NCBI RefSeq assembly: GCF_013170705.1
Contig: NZ_CP033334.1
Span: forward strand, 5,309,501 to 5,373,500
Source: Mesorhizobium loti
GTDB taxonomy: Bacteria > Pseudomonadota > Alphaproteobacteria > Rhizobiales > Rhizobiaceae
Direction of reading: 5' to 3'
Length of the DNA: 64,000 bases
Both the position numbers and the translations under genes were made by a program. Shown in pieces: positions 52,924 through 62,627 of this stretch; positions within the stretch are counted from its first letter, which is position 1; the number at the start of each line of letters is the position of its first letter. The notes under the pieces are model-generated. The model did no database searches, had not been told where the DNA came from, and saw only the letters and a list, made by a program, of their open reading frames with translations.

Positions 52924-55343
52924 TGAGGGAGGCGTTTTTGCCCAGCAACAGGCAGGCCAGGTTGGCGCGCCTCTATGCGGCGAGCGCCTTGGCGTGCCTG
53001 CTTGCCTGCGGCGTTCCATTGCCTGCGTTCGCGCAGGACGTCGGCGATGTGGCGACCAAGGTTCCGTCCGGCTCGCAGATGCTGCTCGCGGCCGATACGC
53101 TCGAGTACAACAACGACAACCAGACCGTGACCGCTATCGGCGGGGTCCAGATCGACTATGGCGGCAACCGCCTCGTCGCCCAGAAGGTCGTATACAACCG
53201 CAACACCAAGCGGATGGTTGCCAGCGGCAATGTCGAAATCGTCAACAGCGACGGCACCAAGATCAATTCGCAGCATATCGATATCACCGACGATTTCGCC
53301 GACGGCTTCGTCAATGCGCTTCGCGTCGAAACCGTAGACAAGGCCTATTTCGCCGCCGAAAGCGCCGAGCGCATGGGCGGCGTGCTGACCACCTTCCACA
53401 ATGGTGTCTACACCGCCTGCGAGCCGTGCGAGGACAAGCCCGACAAAGCGCCTACCTGGCGCGTGAAGGCCAGGAAGATCATCTGGAACGGCGAAAAGAA
53501 GACGGTTCGCTTCGAGAATGCGAATTTCGAGTTCTTCGGCTTTCCGCTCGCCTACCTGCCGGCTTTCGAGATCGCCGACCCGACGGTGAAGCGCAAGAGC
53601 GGTTTCCTGATCCCCAGCATCAGCTACAACAGCCACCTGGGATACAGCGTCAAGGTTCCCTACTATTTCGCACTTTCGCCGACCTATGACCTGACGGTGT
53701 CGGGAAGCGGCTACACCAAGCAGGGCTTCCTCGGAGAGGCCGAGTGGCGGCAGCGCTTCAACAATGGCCAATACAGTTTGAAGATGGCCGGCATCCAGCA
53801 GCAGGATCCCGACGCCTTCATCGACAGCGCTGGCCGCAACGTCGATTCCGGCGCCGCGGGCGACCCGAACAAGTTCCGCGGCATGATGGGCACGCAGGGA
53901 CAGTTCGCGATCAACGAACGCTGGAATTTCGGCTGGGACGTGCTGCTGCAGACAGACAAGAACTTCTCCAACACCTACAACATCGACAAGTACAATGCCG
54001 CCGTCCATCAGTCGTCGGTCTACCTGACCGGTCTCAATGGCCGTAACTATTTCGACGTGCGTGCCATGCATTTCGAGGTCCAGGAAAATACGCTCAACGG
54101 CAATCCGGCGGCACGCAGCGGCCAGCAGCCCTGGGTGCTGCCCTCGCTGGATTATGCATATATCCCCGATGCGTCCATCGCGGGCGGTCAGTTGTCGATG
54201 AACGTCAATACGCGGGTGATCCGCCGCGATGATCTCGATGAGGCTTTCGAGACGCCATACAATGCCGGCACGCCGGTGCAGCGCGTACGCGGCATCGCAG
54301 GCGAGTCCAGCCGTCTCACGGCCGAAGCGGAATGGAAGCGGTCATTCATCACCGACGACGGCTTGGTGCTGACTCCGTTGCTGGCGCTGCAGGGCGATGT
54401 GGACTACCTCAACGCGTCGTCTGGATCGCTCGCCGCCGTCAACCAGATGGCGACGAATTTGGGCCAGCAGGACAACATGCGTTCGTCGTTTGCCCGTTAC
54501 ATGGCAACAGCGGGCCTCGAAATGCGTTGGCCGATGCTGTTTTCGATGGCCAGCGGGTCGAGCCATGTCATCGAGCCGATGGCGCAGGTATTCCTGCGTC
54601 CGAACGAACAGTATGTCGGCGGCCTCGCCGTCCCGAATGAAGACGCCCAGAGCATGGTGTTCGATGCAACCACGCTCTTCGAACGCGACAAGTTCTCCGG
54701 TTACGACCGCGTGGAAGGCGGTTCGCGCGCCAATGTCGGCTTCCGCTATTCCGGCTCCTATATCAACGGCTGGGGTACCAATGCGATTTTCGGCCAGTCC
54801 TACCAGATTGGCGGGGACAACTCCTTCGCGGCGCCGGATCTGGTCAATGTCGGCGCCTATTCGGGCCTTCAGGACACCAAGTCCGACTATGTCGGCCTGT
54901 TCGGCATCAACAGCCCGAACGGATTCGCGGCTTCCATCAGCGGTCGCTTCGACGAGCAGAGCTTCGAGGTTCGCCGCGCCGAGGTGAAGGCCGCCTATTC
55001 AGGCCTGCCGGTGTCGTTGAGTGCCAAATACGCCTTCATCCAGGCCCAGCCGCTCTATGGCTTCACGACCGACCGTCATGAGGTGACGCTGGGTGCGTCC
55101 ACCCACCTTGCCGAGAACTGGCGCGTTTTCGGGACAGGAACCTACGACCTGCAGGAAAGCCTGTTGGTCAAGGATGGGATCGGCTTCGCCTACAACGATT
55201 CCTGCTTCACCTATCTGATGACGTACTCGCAGTCGCGTGACCTGAACACCAGGGAAGTGACACAGAGCATCGGCTTCAATCTGTCGTTCCGCACCCTCGG
55301 CGACTTCGGCTCGTCGACCAGTGCGATCGACACCATCCAGTAG
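52923..55343 (+). CDS. lptD: LPS-assembly protein LptD
   Basis: LptD (806 residues) is the outer-membrane barrel that inserts LPS. A signal peptide (to about AFA-QDV, residue 38), an LptA-like OstA N-domain (GSQMLLAADTLEYNNDNQTV ... NRLVAQKVVYNRNTKRMVAS) and then a long barrel ending in an aromatic-rich part (NLSFRTLGDFGSS) are seen. The GTG at 52923 overlaps the lptG stop by one base; a TTG at 52938 with GGGAGG before it is an alternative start. Only two cysteines sit in the CEPCEDK motif, plus one later (DSCFTY). Confidence 0.93.
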   Translation: MREAFLPSNRQARLARLYAASALACLLACGVPLPAFAQDVGDVATKVPSGSQMLLAADTLEYNNDNQTVTAIGGVQIDYGGNRLVAQKVVYNRNTKRMVASGNVEIVNSDGTKINSQHIDITDDFADGFVNALRVETVDKAYFAAESAERMGGVLTTFHNGVYTACEPCEDKPDKAPTWRVKARKIIWNGEKKTVRFENANFEFFGFPLAYLPAFEIADPTVKRKSGFLIPSISYNSHLGYSVKVPYYFALSPTYDLTVSGSGYTKQGFLGEAEWRQRFNNGQYSLKMAGIQQQDPDAFIDSAGRNVDSGAAGDPNKFRGMMGTQGQFAINERWNFGWDVLLQTDKNFSNTYNIDKYNAAVHQSSVYLTGLNGRNYFDVRAMHFEVQENTLNGNPAARSGQQPWVLPSLDYAYIPDASIAGGQLSMNVNTRVIRRDDLDEAFETPYNAGTPVQRVRGIAGESSRLTAEAEWKRSFITDDGLVLTPLLALQGDVDYLNASSGSLAAVNQMATNLGQQDNMRSSFARYMATAGLEMRWPMLFSMASGSSHVIEPMAQVFLRPNEQYVGGLAVPNEDAQSMVFDATTLFERDKFSGYDRVEGGSRANVGFRYSGSYINGWGTNAIFGQSYQIGGDNSFAAPDLVNVGAYSGLQDTKSDYVGLFGINSPNGFAASISGRFDEQSFEVRRAEVKAAYSGLPVSLSAKYAFIQAQPLYGFTTDRHEVTLGASTHLAENWRVFGTGTYDLQESLLVKDGIGFAYNDSCFTYLMTYSQSRDLNTREVTQSIGFNLSFRTLGDFGSSTSAIDTIQ

Positions 55344-55431
55344 CCGGCGACATCGTTTCGCCGCATAGGGCTGGCACGGATTCGCGCACCCGGAAGAGGA
55401 CGAAATTGGGCGGAACCGGGATAGAATTGGG

Positions 55432-56367
55432 ATGCTAATGATGAGGAAATACCTCTTTTCAGCAGGGTTCGCGCTGCTTGTGGCGGCGACATCCGTGTCG
55501 ATGACCGTCATGACGCCCCCGGCCTTCGCCAGCGAGATCAAATACGTCGTCAACGACATACCAATCACGTCAGGCGATATCGCGCATCGTGCCGCCTTCC
55601 TGAAACTGCAGCACAAGAAGGGGGGCGACGCCGCCCAGGAAATGATCGATCAGACGCTGCGTCTTGCCGAGGCCAGGCGGCTTGGCATCCGCATCAGCGA
55701 CGCGCAGGTCGAGGCAGCCTATCAGCGCTTTGCTTCCGGCAACAAGATGCAACTCAGCCAGCTCGACGGCGTCATGGAAAAATCCGGAGTCACCAAGGAA
55801 CACTTCAAGGAGTTCATCCGCGCCCAGATGGCCTGGAACCAGGCCTTGAGCGCGCGCTACCGTTCCGGAGAAGGCGGCAGCGTGACCGAGCAGGACGCGG
55901 TCAGGCGCATGCTCGACAAGGGTGGGGCCAAGCCAAGCGCCACCGAGTACATGCTGCAGCAGGTCATCTTCGTCGTGCCGGCCGCCGAACGCAGCGCGAC
56001 GCTGGCCAAGCGCAAGCGCGAGGCTGACGCCATGCGCGCCCGCTTCAACGGCTGCAACACGACGCGCGAGTTCGCCAAGGGCCTGATCGACGTCACCGTT
56101 CGCGATCTGGGCCGGGTGCTGGCGCCGCAACTGCCGCCGGACTGGGCCGAGCAGATCAAGGCCACCAAGGTTGGCGGCGCCACTGTCACGCGCGAAACCG
56201 AGCGCGGCGTCGAGTTCATCGGCATCTGCTCGTCGCGCGAAGTGTCCGACGACAAGACTGCCCAGATGGTGTTCCAGAGCGAAGGCTCCAACGACAAGGC
56301 GGCCGACGATCTCAGCAAGAAATATGTAGACGAGCTGAAGGCGAAAGCCCGCATCGTCAAGCGCTGA
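55432..56367 (+). CDS. SurA-like periplasmic chaperone (SurA N-terminal domain)
   Basis: A 311-residue exported protein. The signal peptide runs to about [11 protein letters not shown] (residue 35), followed by the SurA N-domain: [40 protein letters not shown] and [13 protein letters not shown] PPIase domain is not obvious, only a degenerate C-terminal region with one disulfide-like pair of cysteines. It would aid folding of outer-membrane barrels, such as LptD encoded just upstream. Confidence 0.9.
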   Translation: MLMMRKYLFSAGFALLVAATSVSMTVMTPPAFASEIKYVVNDIPITSGDIAHRAAFLKLQHKKGGDAAQEMIDQTLRLAEARRLGIRISDAQVEAAYQRFASGNKMQLSQLDGVMEKSGVTKEHFKEFIRAQMAWNQALSARYRSGEGGSVTEQDAVRRMLDKGGAKPSATEYMLQQVIFVVPAAERSATLAKRKREADAMRARFNGCNTTREFAKGLIDVTVRDLGRVLAPQLPPDWAEQIKATKVGGATVTRETERGVEFIGICSSREVSDDKTAQMVFQSEGSNDKAADDLSKKYVDELKAKARIVKR

Positions 56368-56368
56368 C

Positions 56369-57397
56369 GTGAGCAGCGCGATGAACGCGCTGGCGCTTAG
56401 CGTTGGCGATCCGTCCGGCATCGGCCCCGAAATCGCTATCACCGCCTTCCTGGCGCGCGAGGCAGTCGGCTTGCCTGCCTTCTATCTCTTGGCTGATCCG
56501 GCGCTGATCGCATCGCGGGCAAGCCACCTCGGCGTGTCGGTGCCGATCGTCGAGACAACGCCGGCGCAAACGGCGCAAGTTTTCGTCGATAGCCTGCCGA
56601 TCGTTTCACTGGCCGCCCGGTTCATCGACAGCCCCGGCAGGCCGAATCCGGCCAATGCGGCCGGCACCATCGAGGCGATCGACCGCGCGGTCGCCGCCTG
56701 CCTCGCTGGCGACGCCGCTGCCATGGTCACCTGCCCTATCGCCAAGAAGCCGCTCTACGATGCCGGCTTCCGCTTTCCCGGCCATACCGAATATCTGGCG
56801 CATCTGGCGGCCCGGCACGGTGGTGTCGAGGTGACGCCGGTCATGATGCTGGCAGGCCCTGATCTGCGCACCGTTCCCGTCACCATCCACATCGCGCTGG
56901 CCGAGGTGCCGAAGTCCCTGACCACCGAATTGATCGTGGCGACCGCGCGCATCACCGCCACAGACCTCGCCAGCCGCTTCGGCATCGCCAGGCCGAGGCT
57001 TGCCATTGCCGGCCTCAATCCGCATGCTGGCGAAGGCGGCTCCATGGGCCAGGAAGACGAACGTGTGGTGCGCCCGGCGGTCGACATCCTGCGCGCCGAG
57101 GGCATCGATGCTTTCGGGCCTCTACCGGCCGACACGCTGTTCCATGCCCGGGCGCGGGCGGGCTATGATGTCGCGCTGTGCATGTATCATGATCAGGCCT
57201 TGATCCCGGCCAAGGCGTTGGCTTTCGACGAGGCGGTCAACGTCACGCTCGGCCTGCCCTTTATCCGCACGTCGCCCGACCATGGCACGGCCTTCGACAT
57301 CGCCGGCAAGGGCATTGCACGGCCCGATAGCCTGATCGCCGCGTTGAAGCTCGCCAGACGGCTCGCCGACATCGACAACAAGGCCGCGGCCGCATGA
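56369..57397 (+). CDS. pdxA: 4-hydroxythreonine-4-phosphate dehydrogenase
   Basis: PdxA (342 residues), in vitamin B6 synthesis. [21 protein letters not shown] (metal-binding His), [13 protein letters not shown] and [13 protein letters not shown] match the family. The GTG at 56369 is one base after the surA-like stop; an ATG at 56381 is an alternative. Its stop overlaps a mini-ORF that leads into rsmA. Confidence 0.95.
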   Translation: MSSAMNALALSVGDPSGIGPEIAITAFLAREAVGLPAFYLLADPALIASRASHLGVSVPIVETTPAQTAQVFVDSLPIVSLAARFIDSPGRPNPANAAGTIEAIDRAVAACLAGDAAAMVTCPIAKKPLYDAGFRFPGHTEYLAHLAARHGGVEVTPVMMLAGPDLRTVPVTIHIALAEVPKSLTTELIVATARITATDLASRFGIARPRLAIAGLNPHAGEGGSMGQEDERVVRPAVDILRAEGIDAFGPLPADTLFHARARAGYDVALCMYHDQALIPAKALAFDEAVNVTLGLPFIRTSPDHGTAFDIAGKGIARPDSLIAALKLARRLADIDNKAAAA

Positions 57398-57426
57398 GCG
57401 CTCCCGTTTCCGGTCCGAACGCATGA
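57394..57426 (+). other. Ten-codon mini-ORF linking pdxA and rsmA
   Basis: ATG (57394) overlaps the pdxA stop by ATGA; the frame reads [10 protein letters not shown] and stops at TGA (57424-57426), which overlaps the rsmA ATG (57423) again as ATGA. No Shine-Dalgarno lies before rsmA. The mini-ORF could carry terminating ribosomes from pdxA onto the rsmA start. Only the overlaps are seen; the coupling is inferred. Confidence 0.5.
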
Positions 57427-58262
57427 GCATCGACGGGCTGCCGCCGCTGCGCGATGTCATCGAGCGCCATGGGCTGCAGGCGAAAAAGGCGCTCGGCCAG
57501 AATTTCCTGCTCGATCTCAATTTGACGGGCAAGATCGCACGCAGCGCCGGCGACCTGACAAGCACCGCGGTGATCGAGGTTGGTCCGGGGCCTGGCGGCC
57601 TGACAAGAGCGCTGCTTTCCAACGGCGCCCGTCGGGTTGTCGCCATTGAGCGCGACGAGCGCTGCCTGGCGGCACTGGCCGAAGTCTCCGCTCACTATCC
57701 CGGTCGGCTGGAGGTGATTTCAGGCGACGCGCTGAAGACCGACTTCGCCGTCCTCGCCGCGGCAGCAGGCGGAGATGATGGCACGGTGAGGATTGTGGCC
57801 AACCTGCCCTACAATATCGGCACGGAATTGCTCGTCCGCTGGCTGACTGTTATGGACTGGCCGCCCTTCTACGCCTCGATGACGCTGATGTTCCAACGTG
57901 AGGTGGCCCAGCGCATCGTCGCCGCGCCTGGCAGCGATGCCTATGGCAGGCTTGGCGTGCTGGCCGGCTGGCGCACGCAAGCCAGGATCGCCTTCGACGT
58001 GCCGCCCCAGGCCTTCACGCCGCCGCCCAAGGTCACCTCTTCGGTGGTGCATCTGGAGCCGCGCGCGACACCCCTGCCCACTGACGTGAAGAAACTCGGC
58101 CGCGTCACCGAAGCCGCGTTCGGCCAGCGCCGAAAGATGTTGCGGCAGAGCGTGAAAAGCCTGGGCGGCGAGGCCTTGCTTGAGCGCGCGGGCATCGATC
58201 CGACGAGACGCGCCGAAACGCTCAGCGTCGAGGAATTTGTACGCCTGACGAACGCGGTGTAG
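57423..58262 (+). CDS. rsmA: 16S rRNA dimethyladenosine transferase
   Basis: RsmA/KsgA (279 residues) dimethylates A1518 and A1519 of 16S rRNA, a late step in small-subunit assembly. The SAM-binding [10 protein letters not shown] (52-61), GDAL and NLPYNI (127-132) motifs are intact, as is the C-terminal substrate-binding domain. The gene follows pdxA in the operon as in many rhizobia. No Shine-Dalgarno is seen; see the mini-ORF entry. Confidence 0.96.
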   Translation: MSIDGLPPLRDVIERHGLQAKKALGQNFLLDLNLTGKIARSAGDLTSTAVIEVGPGPGGLTRALLSNGARRVVAIERDERCLAALAEVSAHYPGRLEVISGDALKTDFAVLAAAAGGDDGTVRIVANLPYNIGTELLVRWLTVMDWPPFYASMTLMFQREVAQRIVAAPGSDAYGRLGVLAGWRTQARIAFDVPPQAFTPPPKVTSSVVHLEPRATPLPTDVKKLGRVTEAAFGQRRKMLRQSVKSLGGEALLERAGIDPTRRAETLSVEEFVRLTNAV

Positions 58263-58263
58263 C

Positions 58264-58378
58264 TCCCTTCCCGCCGCTTGCGGGGAGACGATGCCGACAG
58301 GCAATGAGCGGCGCAAACCATTTTCAGAGTACGGTGTGCTGCCCCATCCGGCCCTTCGGGCCACATTCTCCCGTGAGA
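58264..58378. repeat. Rhizobial intergenic repeat-like sequence
   Basis: Contains CCCGCCGCTTGCGGGG and GGCCCTTCGGGCC hairpins and CATCCGG strings that I recognise from intergenic repeats common in Mesorhizobium and relatives. The exact family is not determined. Confidence 0.45.
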
Positions 58379-58620
58379 TCGAACCCCCTTTGCCGTAACG
58401 AGCGCGGCAGGCGCGTCATATCGTCGCATATTGCGACGGAAGGTGTCATGATGGTCATTCTGGCCTGCTTCCAGAAGTCCGCCAGCAGCGCGGCGGACGA
58501 TGCAGTATTCTGAGAATGACATGACAATGTATTAAAACTGTGATCAGTTCGGGCGATAGTCGCGCAACTGCTTAATCATGAAGTTCTTGAATGGGAGCCC
58601 ATGAACGCCAGAAGCCTTCT

Positions 58621-58641
58621 TTCGGATTATTCGAATCCGAA
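58621..58641. promoter_or_regulatory. Inverted repeat upstream of adiA
   Basis: TTCGGATT-ATTCG-AATCCGAA, perfect eight-base arms, 156 bp before the adiA start. Candidate operator for acid- or arginine-dependent control; no regulator gene is seen nearby. Confidence 0.5.
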
Positions 58642-58796
58642 TCGATTCGCACGTGGGATGCCCACGGCGCTGTGTCATTTTCATTCATCGCAAGCGCACG
58701 ACCCGCGCCCTACCCAATCATCGGAGAAGGCGCGCTAAGCGCCCCACGCTTTTCCGTTTTCCATTTTCCGGTCCCAAAGCAGAAAGGAAGCGCAGC

Positions 58797-61088
58797 ATGT
58801 CTTCACAATCGAGCCTGAGGTTGGCGATGCGGGCATTGTTGGTCCGCGAGAATTTTGGCGAAGAATCAGCTGCGGGACGCGCGATGGCGGCGCTGGTCGA
58901 TGAACTGGAACGGCGCGAGATCGAAGTCGTGCTTTCTTCGGCCGTCGACGACGCGCTTGCGATCGTTTCGACCGATCCCTCGATCCAATGCTTGCTACTC
59001 GACTGGGATCTGAGCAAAGGCGACGAGCATCAGGCGGCGCGCACGATCCTGGACGCGATGCGCGATTTCAACGCCGACGTGCCAATCTTCCTGCTCGCCA
59101 ACCGCAGCGTGGCCTCAACGATCCCGGCCGACGCGATGACCAAGGCCGACGATTTTATCTGGCTGCTCGAGGACACTGCCGACTTCATCGGCGGGCGCGT
59201 CTTCGCGGCGCTGCAACGCTATCGCTCGACAGTTCTGCCACCGATGTTCGCCGGTCTCGTCGAGTTCGCGCGGACCTATGAATATTCTTGGCACACCCCG
59301 GGACATACTGGCGGCACCGCTTTTCTGACCTCGCCCGTCGGACGGGCCTTCTTCGAGTTTTTCGGGGAAAGCCTGTTCCGGTCAGACCTGTCGATTTCGG
59401 TCGGCGAACTCGGCTCGCTGCTGGACCATAGCGGGGCGATCGGCGCGGGCGAACGCTATGCCGCGAAGGTCTTTGGATCGGACCGGAGCTATTATGTCAC
59501 CAATGGTTCGTCGACATCGAACCGCGTCATATTGATGGCGAGCGTGACACGTGACCAGGTCGCGCTGTGCGACCGCAACTGCCACAAGTCTGTCGAACAT
59601 GCGATGACGCTGTCGGGCGCGATCCCGTGTTACCTGATGCCGACGCGCAACGCGCTGGGGATCATCGGACCGATCCCGCCCGAGCGACTGACCCCCGCCG
59701 CGCTGCGCCTGCTGGTCAGCGAGAATCCACTGGTGCCGATCGGTCCCGATGCCAGGCCGGTCCACGCGGTCATCACCAATTCGACCTATGACGGGCTTTG
59801 CTACAATGTCGCGCGCGTCGAGGAACTGATGGGCGAAAGCGTCGACCGGCTCCATTTCGACGAAGCCTGGTACGCCTATGCGCGCTTCAACCCGATTTAT
59901 CGCGAACGCTTCGGAATGCACGGTGAACCGGCGACGCGCGATCGGTCGAAGCCTACCGTCTTCACAACCCATTCGACGCACAAGCTGCTCGCGGCGCTGT
60001 CGCAGGCGTCGATGATCCATGTTCGCGACGGCCGCAACCCGATCGACCATGCCCGCTTCAACGAAGCGTTCATGATGCACGCATCGACCTCGCCCTGTTA
60101 TCCGATCATCGCGTCCAACGATGTGTCGGCGGCGATGATGGATTCGTCGGGCGAAAAACTGACCGGCACATCGATCCGCGAGGCGATTGCGTTTCGCCAG
60201 ATGGTGGCGCGACTGTCGGCTCAGATGGCGGAGGACAATAGCTGGTTCTTCGACCTGTGGCAGCCAGCCAAGGTTCCAGACGCGCGCGGACGCACCGTCG
60301 CCTTCCACGAAGCCGATCCGGAACATCTGGCGACCGAGCCGTCGTGCTGGTACCTCGAGCCCAACGCCGAATGGCACGGCTTCGGGAATATCGAGCCTGG
60401 TTATTGCATGCTCGATCCGATCAAGGTGTCGATCCTGACCCCCGGAATGGACCCGACGGGCGATCTGCGCGCGGTCGGCATTCCCGCGAGCATCGTTACC
60501 GCCTATCTGGCGGCGCGCGGTATAGTCGCCGAGAAAACCACCGACTTCACGATCCTCTTCCTGTTCTCGCTAGGCGTCACCAAGGGTAAATGGGGAACGC
60601 TGGTCAACGCGCTGCTCGATTTCCGCAAGGATTATGACGCGAACTGCCCGCTCGATCGCGCGATCCCCAGCCTCGTCGCCGATCATCCCGATCGTTACGC
60701 GGGCATGGGACTGCGCCAGCTTGCCGACCTGATGTTCGCCGCGATGGGCGACCTCAAGACGACGCGGATGATGTCCGAGGCGTTCGGCATCCTCCCCAAG
60801 CCCGACATGAGCCCTGTCGCCGCCTATGAGCAGCTGGTCCGCGGCAATATCGAGAAGGTTGCGCTTGATCAGGTCGCGGGCCGCACGCTGGCGACAGGGA
60901 TCGTCCCCTATCCCCCGGGCATCCCGCTGATGATGCCGGGCGAAAATGCCGGTCCCAAAGGCGGGGCACTGATCGGTTATCTCAAGGCGCTCGAAAGCTA
61001 CGACCTGCGCTTCCCCGGCTTTGGGCACGATACACACGGGGTCGAGAATGAGGATGGCGTCTATCACGTGTTGGTCGTCAAGCATTGA
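58797..61088 (+). CDS. adiA: Biodegradative-type arginine decarboxylase
   Basis: A 763-residue PLP enzyme of the class I Orn/Arg/Lys decarboxylase family. The N-terminal response-regulator-like domain (about 10-140) contains LLLDWDLSKGDE; the catalytic core has the PLP lysine Lys396 in THSTHKLLAALSQASMIH, and the HFDEAWYAY motif. Close matches to E. coli AdiA (Lys386) in the C-terminal part (LDPIKVSILTPGMD; LFLFSLGVTKGKWGTLVN; PYPPGIPLMMPGEN) favour arginine over lysine or ornithine. It would turn arginine plus a proton into agmatine and CO2. AAGGAAG precedes the ATG. The gene precedes an AdiC-like antiporter by 12 bp. Codons favour GCG and TCG, unlike most of the window. Confidence 0.93.
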   Translation: MSSQSSLRLAMRALLVRENFGEESAAGRAMAALVDELERREIEVVLSSAVDDALAIVSTDPSIQCLLLDWDLSKGDEHQAARTILDAMRDFNADVPIFLLANRSVASTIPADAMTKADDFIWLLEDTADFIGGRVFAALQRYRSTVLPPMFAGLVEFARTYEYSWHTPGHTGGTAFLTSPVGRAFFEFFGESLFRSDLSISVGELGSLLDHSGAIGAGERYAAKVFGSDRSYYVTNGSSTSNRVILMASVTRDQVALCDRNCHKSVEHAMTLSGAIPCYLMPTRNALGIIGPIPPERLTPAALRLLVSENPLVPIGPDARPVHAVITNSTYDGLCYNVARVEELMGESVDRLHFDEAWYAYARFNPIYRERFGMHGEPATRDRSKPTVFTTHSTHKLLAALSQASMIHVRDGRNPIDHARFNEAFMMHASTSPCYPIIASNDVSAAMMDSSGEKLTGTSIREAIAFRQMVARLSAQMAEDNSWFFDLWQPAKVPDARGRTVAFHEADPEHLATEPSCWYLEPNAEWHGFGNIEPGYCMLDPIKVSILTPGMDPTGDLRAVGIPASIVTAYLAARGIVAEKTTDFTILFLFSLGVTKGKWGTLVNALLDFRKDYDANCPLDRAIPSLVADHPDRYAGMGLRQLADLMFAAMGDLKTTRMMSEAFGILPKPDMSPVAAYEQLVRGNIEKVALDQVAGRTLATGIVPYPPGIPLMMPGENAGPKGGALIGYLKALESYDLRFPGFGHDTHGVENEDGVYHVLVVKH

Positions 61089-61100
61089 AGGGGAAGCGAA

Positions 61101-62627
61101 ATGGCTGAAGAAGCAGCGGCTGCGCCCGCAAGCGGGGGCGGCAACAAGATCGGGGTGGTTGCCGCCACATTAATGGTGGCAGGCAACATGATGGGATCGG
61201 GCGTATTCATGCTGCCCGCCAATCTTTCGGCGATCGGAAGCATCGCGCTGATCGGATGGATCTTCACGATTGTTGGCGCGGTCGCGCTGGCGCTCGTCTT
61301 CGCCAAGCTGGCGGCGATCGATCCCGCGGCGGGCGGCCCTTACGCCTATACGCGAAAGGCGTTCGGCGATTATATGGGGTATCAGACAAACCTCATTTAC
61401 TGGCTCGCGAACGTCATTGGCAACGTCGCGCTCGCGGTCGCTGGCCTTGGCTATCTTTCGCATTTCTTTCCGGTGCTGAAAGTCCCGGTGGTGATGGCAT
61501 TCGCCGCCATCGCAGTCATCTGGTTCTTCACCTACGCCAATATCCTCGGCCCCAAGCTGGTCGGTCGGCTCCAGAGCTTCACGACCGTGTTCGCGCTGGT
61601 CCCGATCTTCGGGATGGCGCTGTTCGGCTGGTTCTGGTTCAGCGCCGACATCTATGAATCGGCGTGGAACGTCTCTGGCAAGAGCGACACAAGCGCGGTA
61701 ATGGCCACGCTCACCTTCACACTCTGGGCATTTATCGGCGTCGAAAGCGCGTCCGTCTCGGCCGGCGTCGTCGAGAATCCCTCGCGCAATGTCCCGATTG
61801 CTACGGTCGGCGGGGTGGTGCTGGCATCGGTCGCCTATATACTCAGCTCGTCGGTCATCATGGGCATGATCCCAAACAAGGAATTGCTGGTTTCATCAGC
61901 GCCCTTCGCGGATGCCGCGCGGCTCGCGCTGGGCGATTTTTCTGGCAGTGTAGTCGCGCTCTGCGCCGCAGTCGGTTGTCTCGGGTCGCTGGCGGGCTGG
62001 ACCTTGCTCGTCGGCCAGTCGGCAAAAGCCGCGGCGGATGACGGGCTGTTCCCTGGCATCTTCGCGCGGGTCAACAAGCGCGGCGTCCCCTCGCTGGGCC
62101 TTGTCATCGTGGCGACGATCATGAGCATTCAGGTGCTCGCCACCATGTCGCCGACCGCAAGCGAGCAGTTCGGCAAGATCGCGTCGATTGCGGTCATCAT
62201 GACATTGCTGCCTTATATTTACTCGATGATCGCCATAAAGGTGCTCGGCTATCGCAAGATGCCCCACGCGCAGTACACCTTCTTCGTGATCACGGGGCTC
62301 GCGGGGGCGGCCTATTGCATGGTGGCGCTGGCTGGCTCCGATGGAGAGCAAGTGCGGTGGTCACTGATCTTCGTGATCTCCACAATCGTTTTCTACTCGG
62401 CGTCGATCACCCGCAAGCGCGATATCGAGGAAAAGCATCTCCATCCGGGTGGGCGTTCGCCCGTCTGGGTGCGTTATCTCGCACTGGGTGTTACCATTGC
62501 TGCGCTGGCCGTAATGTTCTGGCTGTCGGTGGGCCGCTATTCCGGTCTCGACCTTCACTCGCGCTCTGCATCGCCGCCGAACGTATCGGAGACGGTCGAC
62601 AAGATGGTGCCACAAGAGACGCCCTGA
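61101..62627 (+). CDS. adiC: Arginine:agmatine antiporter (AdiC-like)
   Basis: A 508-residue APC-fold transporter with 12 predicted helices. GNMMGSGVFMLPANL, the unwound TM1 segment, is present; WAFIGVESAS matches E. coli AdiC around Trp202/Phe205/Glu208, and GSLAGWTLLVGQSAKAA preserves the gating Trp293. YQTNLIYWLANVIGN is like the AdiC TM3 segment. AdiC exchanges external arginine for internal agmatine, so with AdiA it exports protons. The ATG at 61101 is preceded by GGGGAAG. The C-terminus is 60 residues longer than E. coli AdiC. The stop overlaps the GNAT start (TGATG). Confidence 0.93.
   Translation: MAEEAAAAPASGGGNKIGVVAATLMVAGNMMGSGVFMLPANLSAIGSIALIGWIFTIVGAVALALVFAKLAAIDPAAGGPYAYTRKAFGDYMGYQTNLIYWLANVIGNVALAVAGLGYLSHFFPVLKVPVVMAFAAIAVIWFFTYANILGPKLVGRLQSFTTVFALVPIFGMALFGWFWFSADIYESAWNVSGKSDTSAVMATLTFTLWAFIGVESASVSAGVVENPSRNVPIATVGGVVLASVAYILSSSVIMGMIPNKELLVSSAPFADAARLALGDFSGSVVALCAAVGCLGSLAGWTLLVGQSAKAAADDGLFPGIFARVNKRGVPSLGLVIVATIMSIQVLATMSPTASEQFGKIASIAVIMTLLPYIYSMIAIKVLGYRKMPHAQYTFFVITGLAGAAYCMVALAGSDGEQVRWSLIFVISTIVFYSASITRKRDIEEKHLHPGGRSPVWVRYLALGVTIAALAVMFWLSVGRYSGLDLHSRSASPPNVSETVDKMVPQETP

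Larger units (their letters stand above)
58263..58796. other. Junction region between LPS operon and adi island
   Basis: No gene. The first 115 bp contain rhizobial-type intergenic repeat strings. From about 58500 base composition is more A+T-rich; an inverted repeat lies at 58621-58641, and the adiA ribosome binding site ends it. This is the probable left boundary of the foreign segment. Confidence 0.55.

Noticed and set aside
58653..58796. Extended N-terminus of the arginine decarboxylase
   Set aside because: Those 48 codons are Arg-rich without homology; the ATG at 58797 has a proper AAGGAAG.
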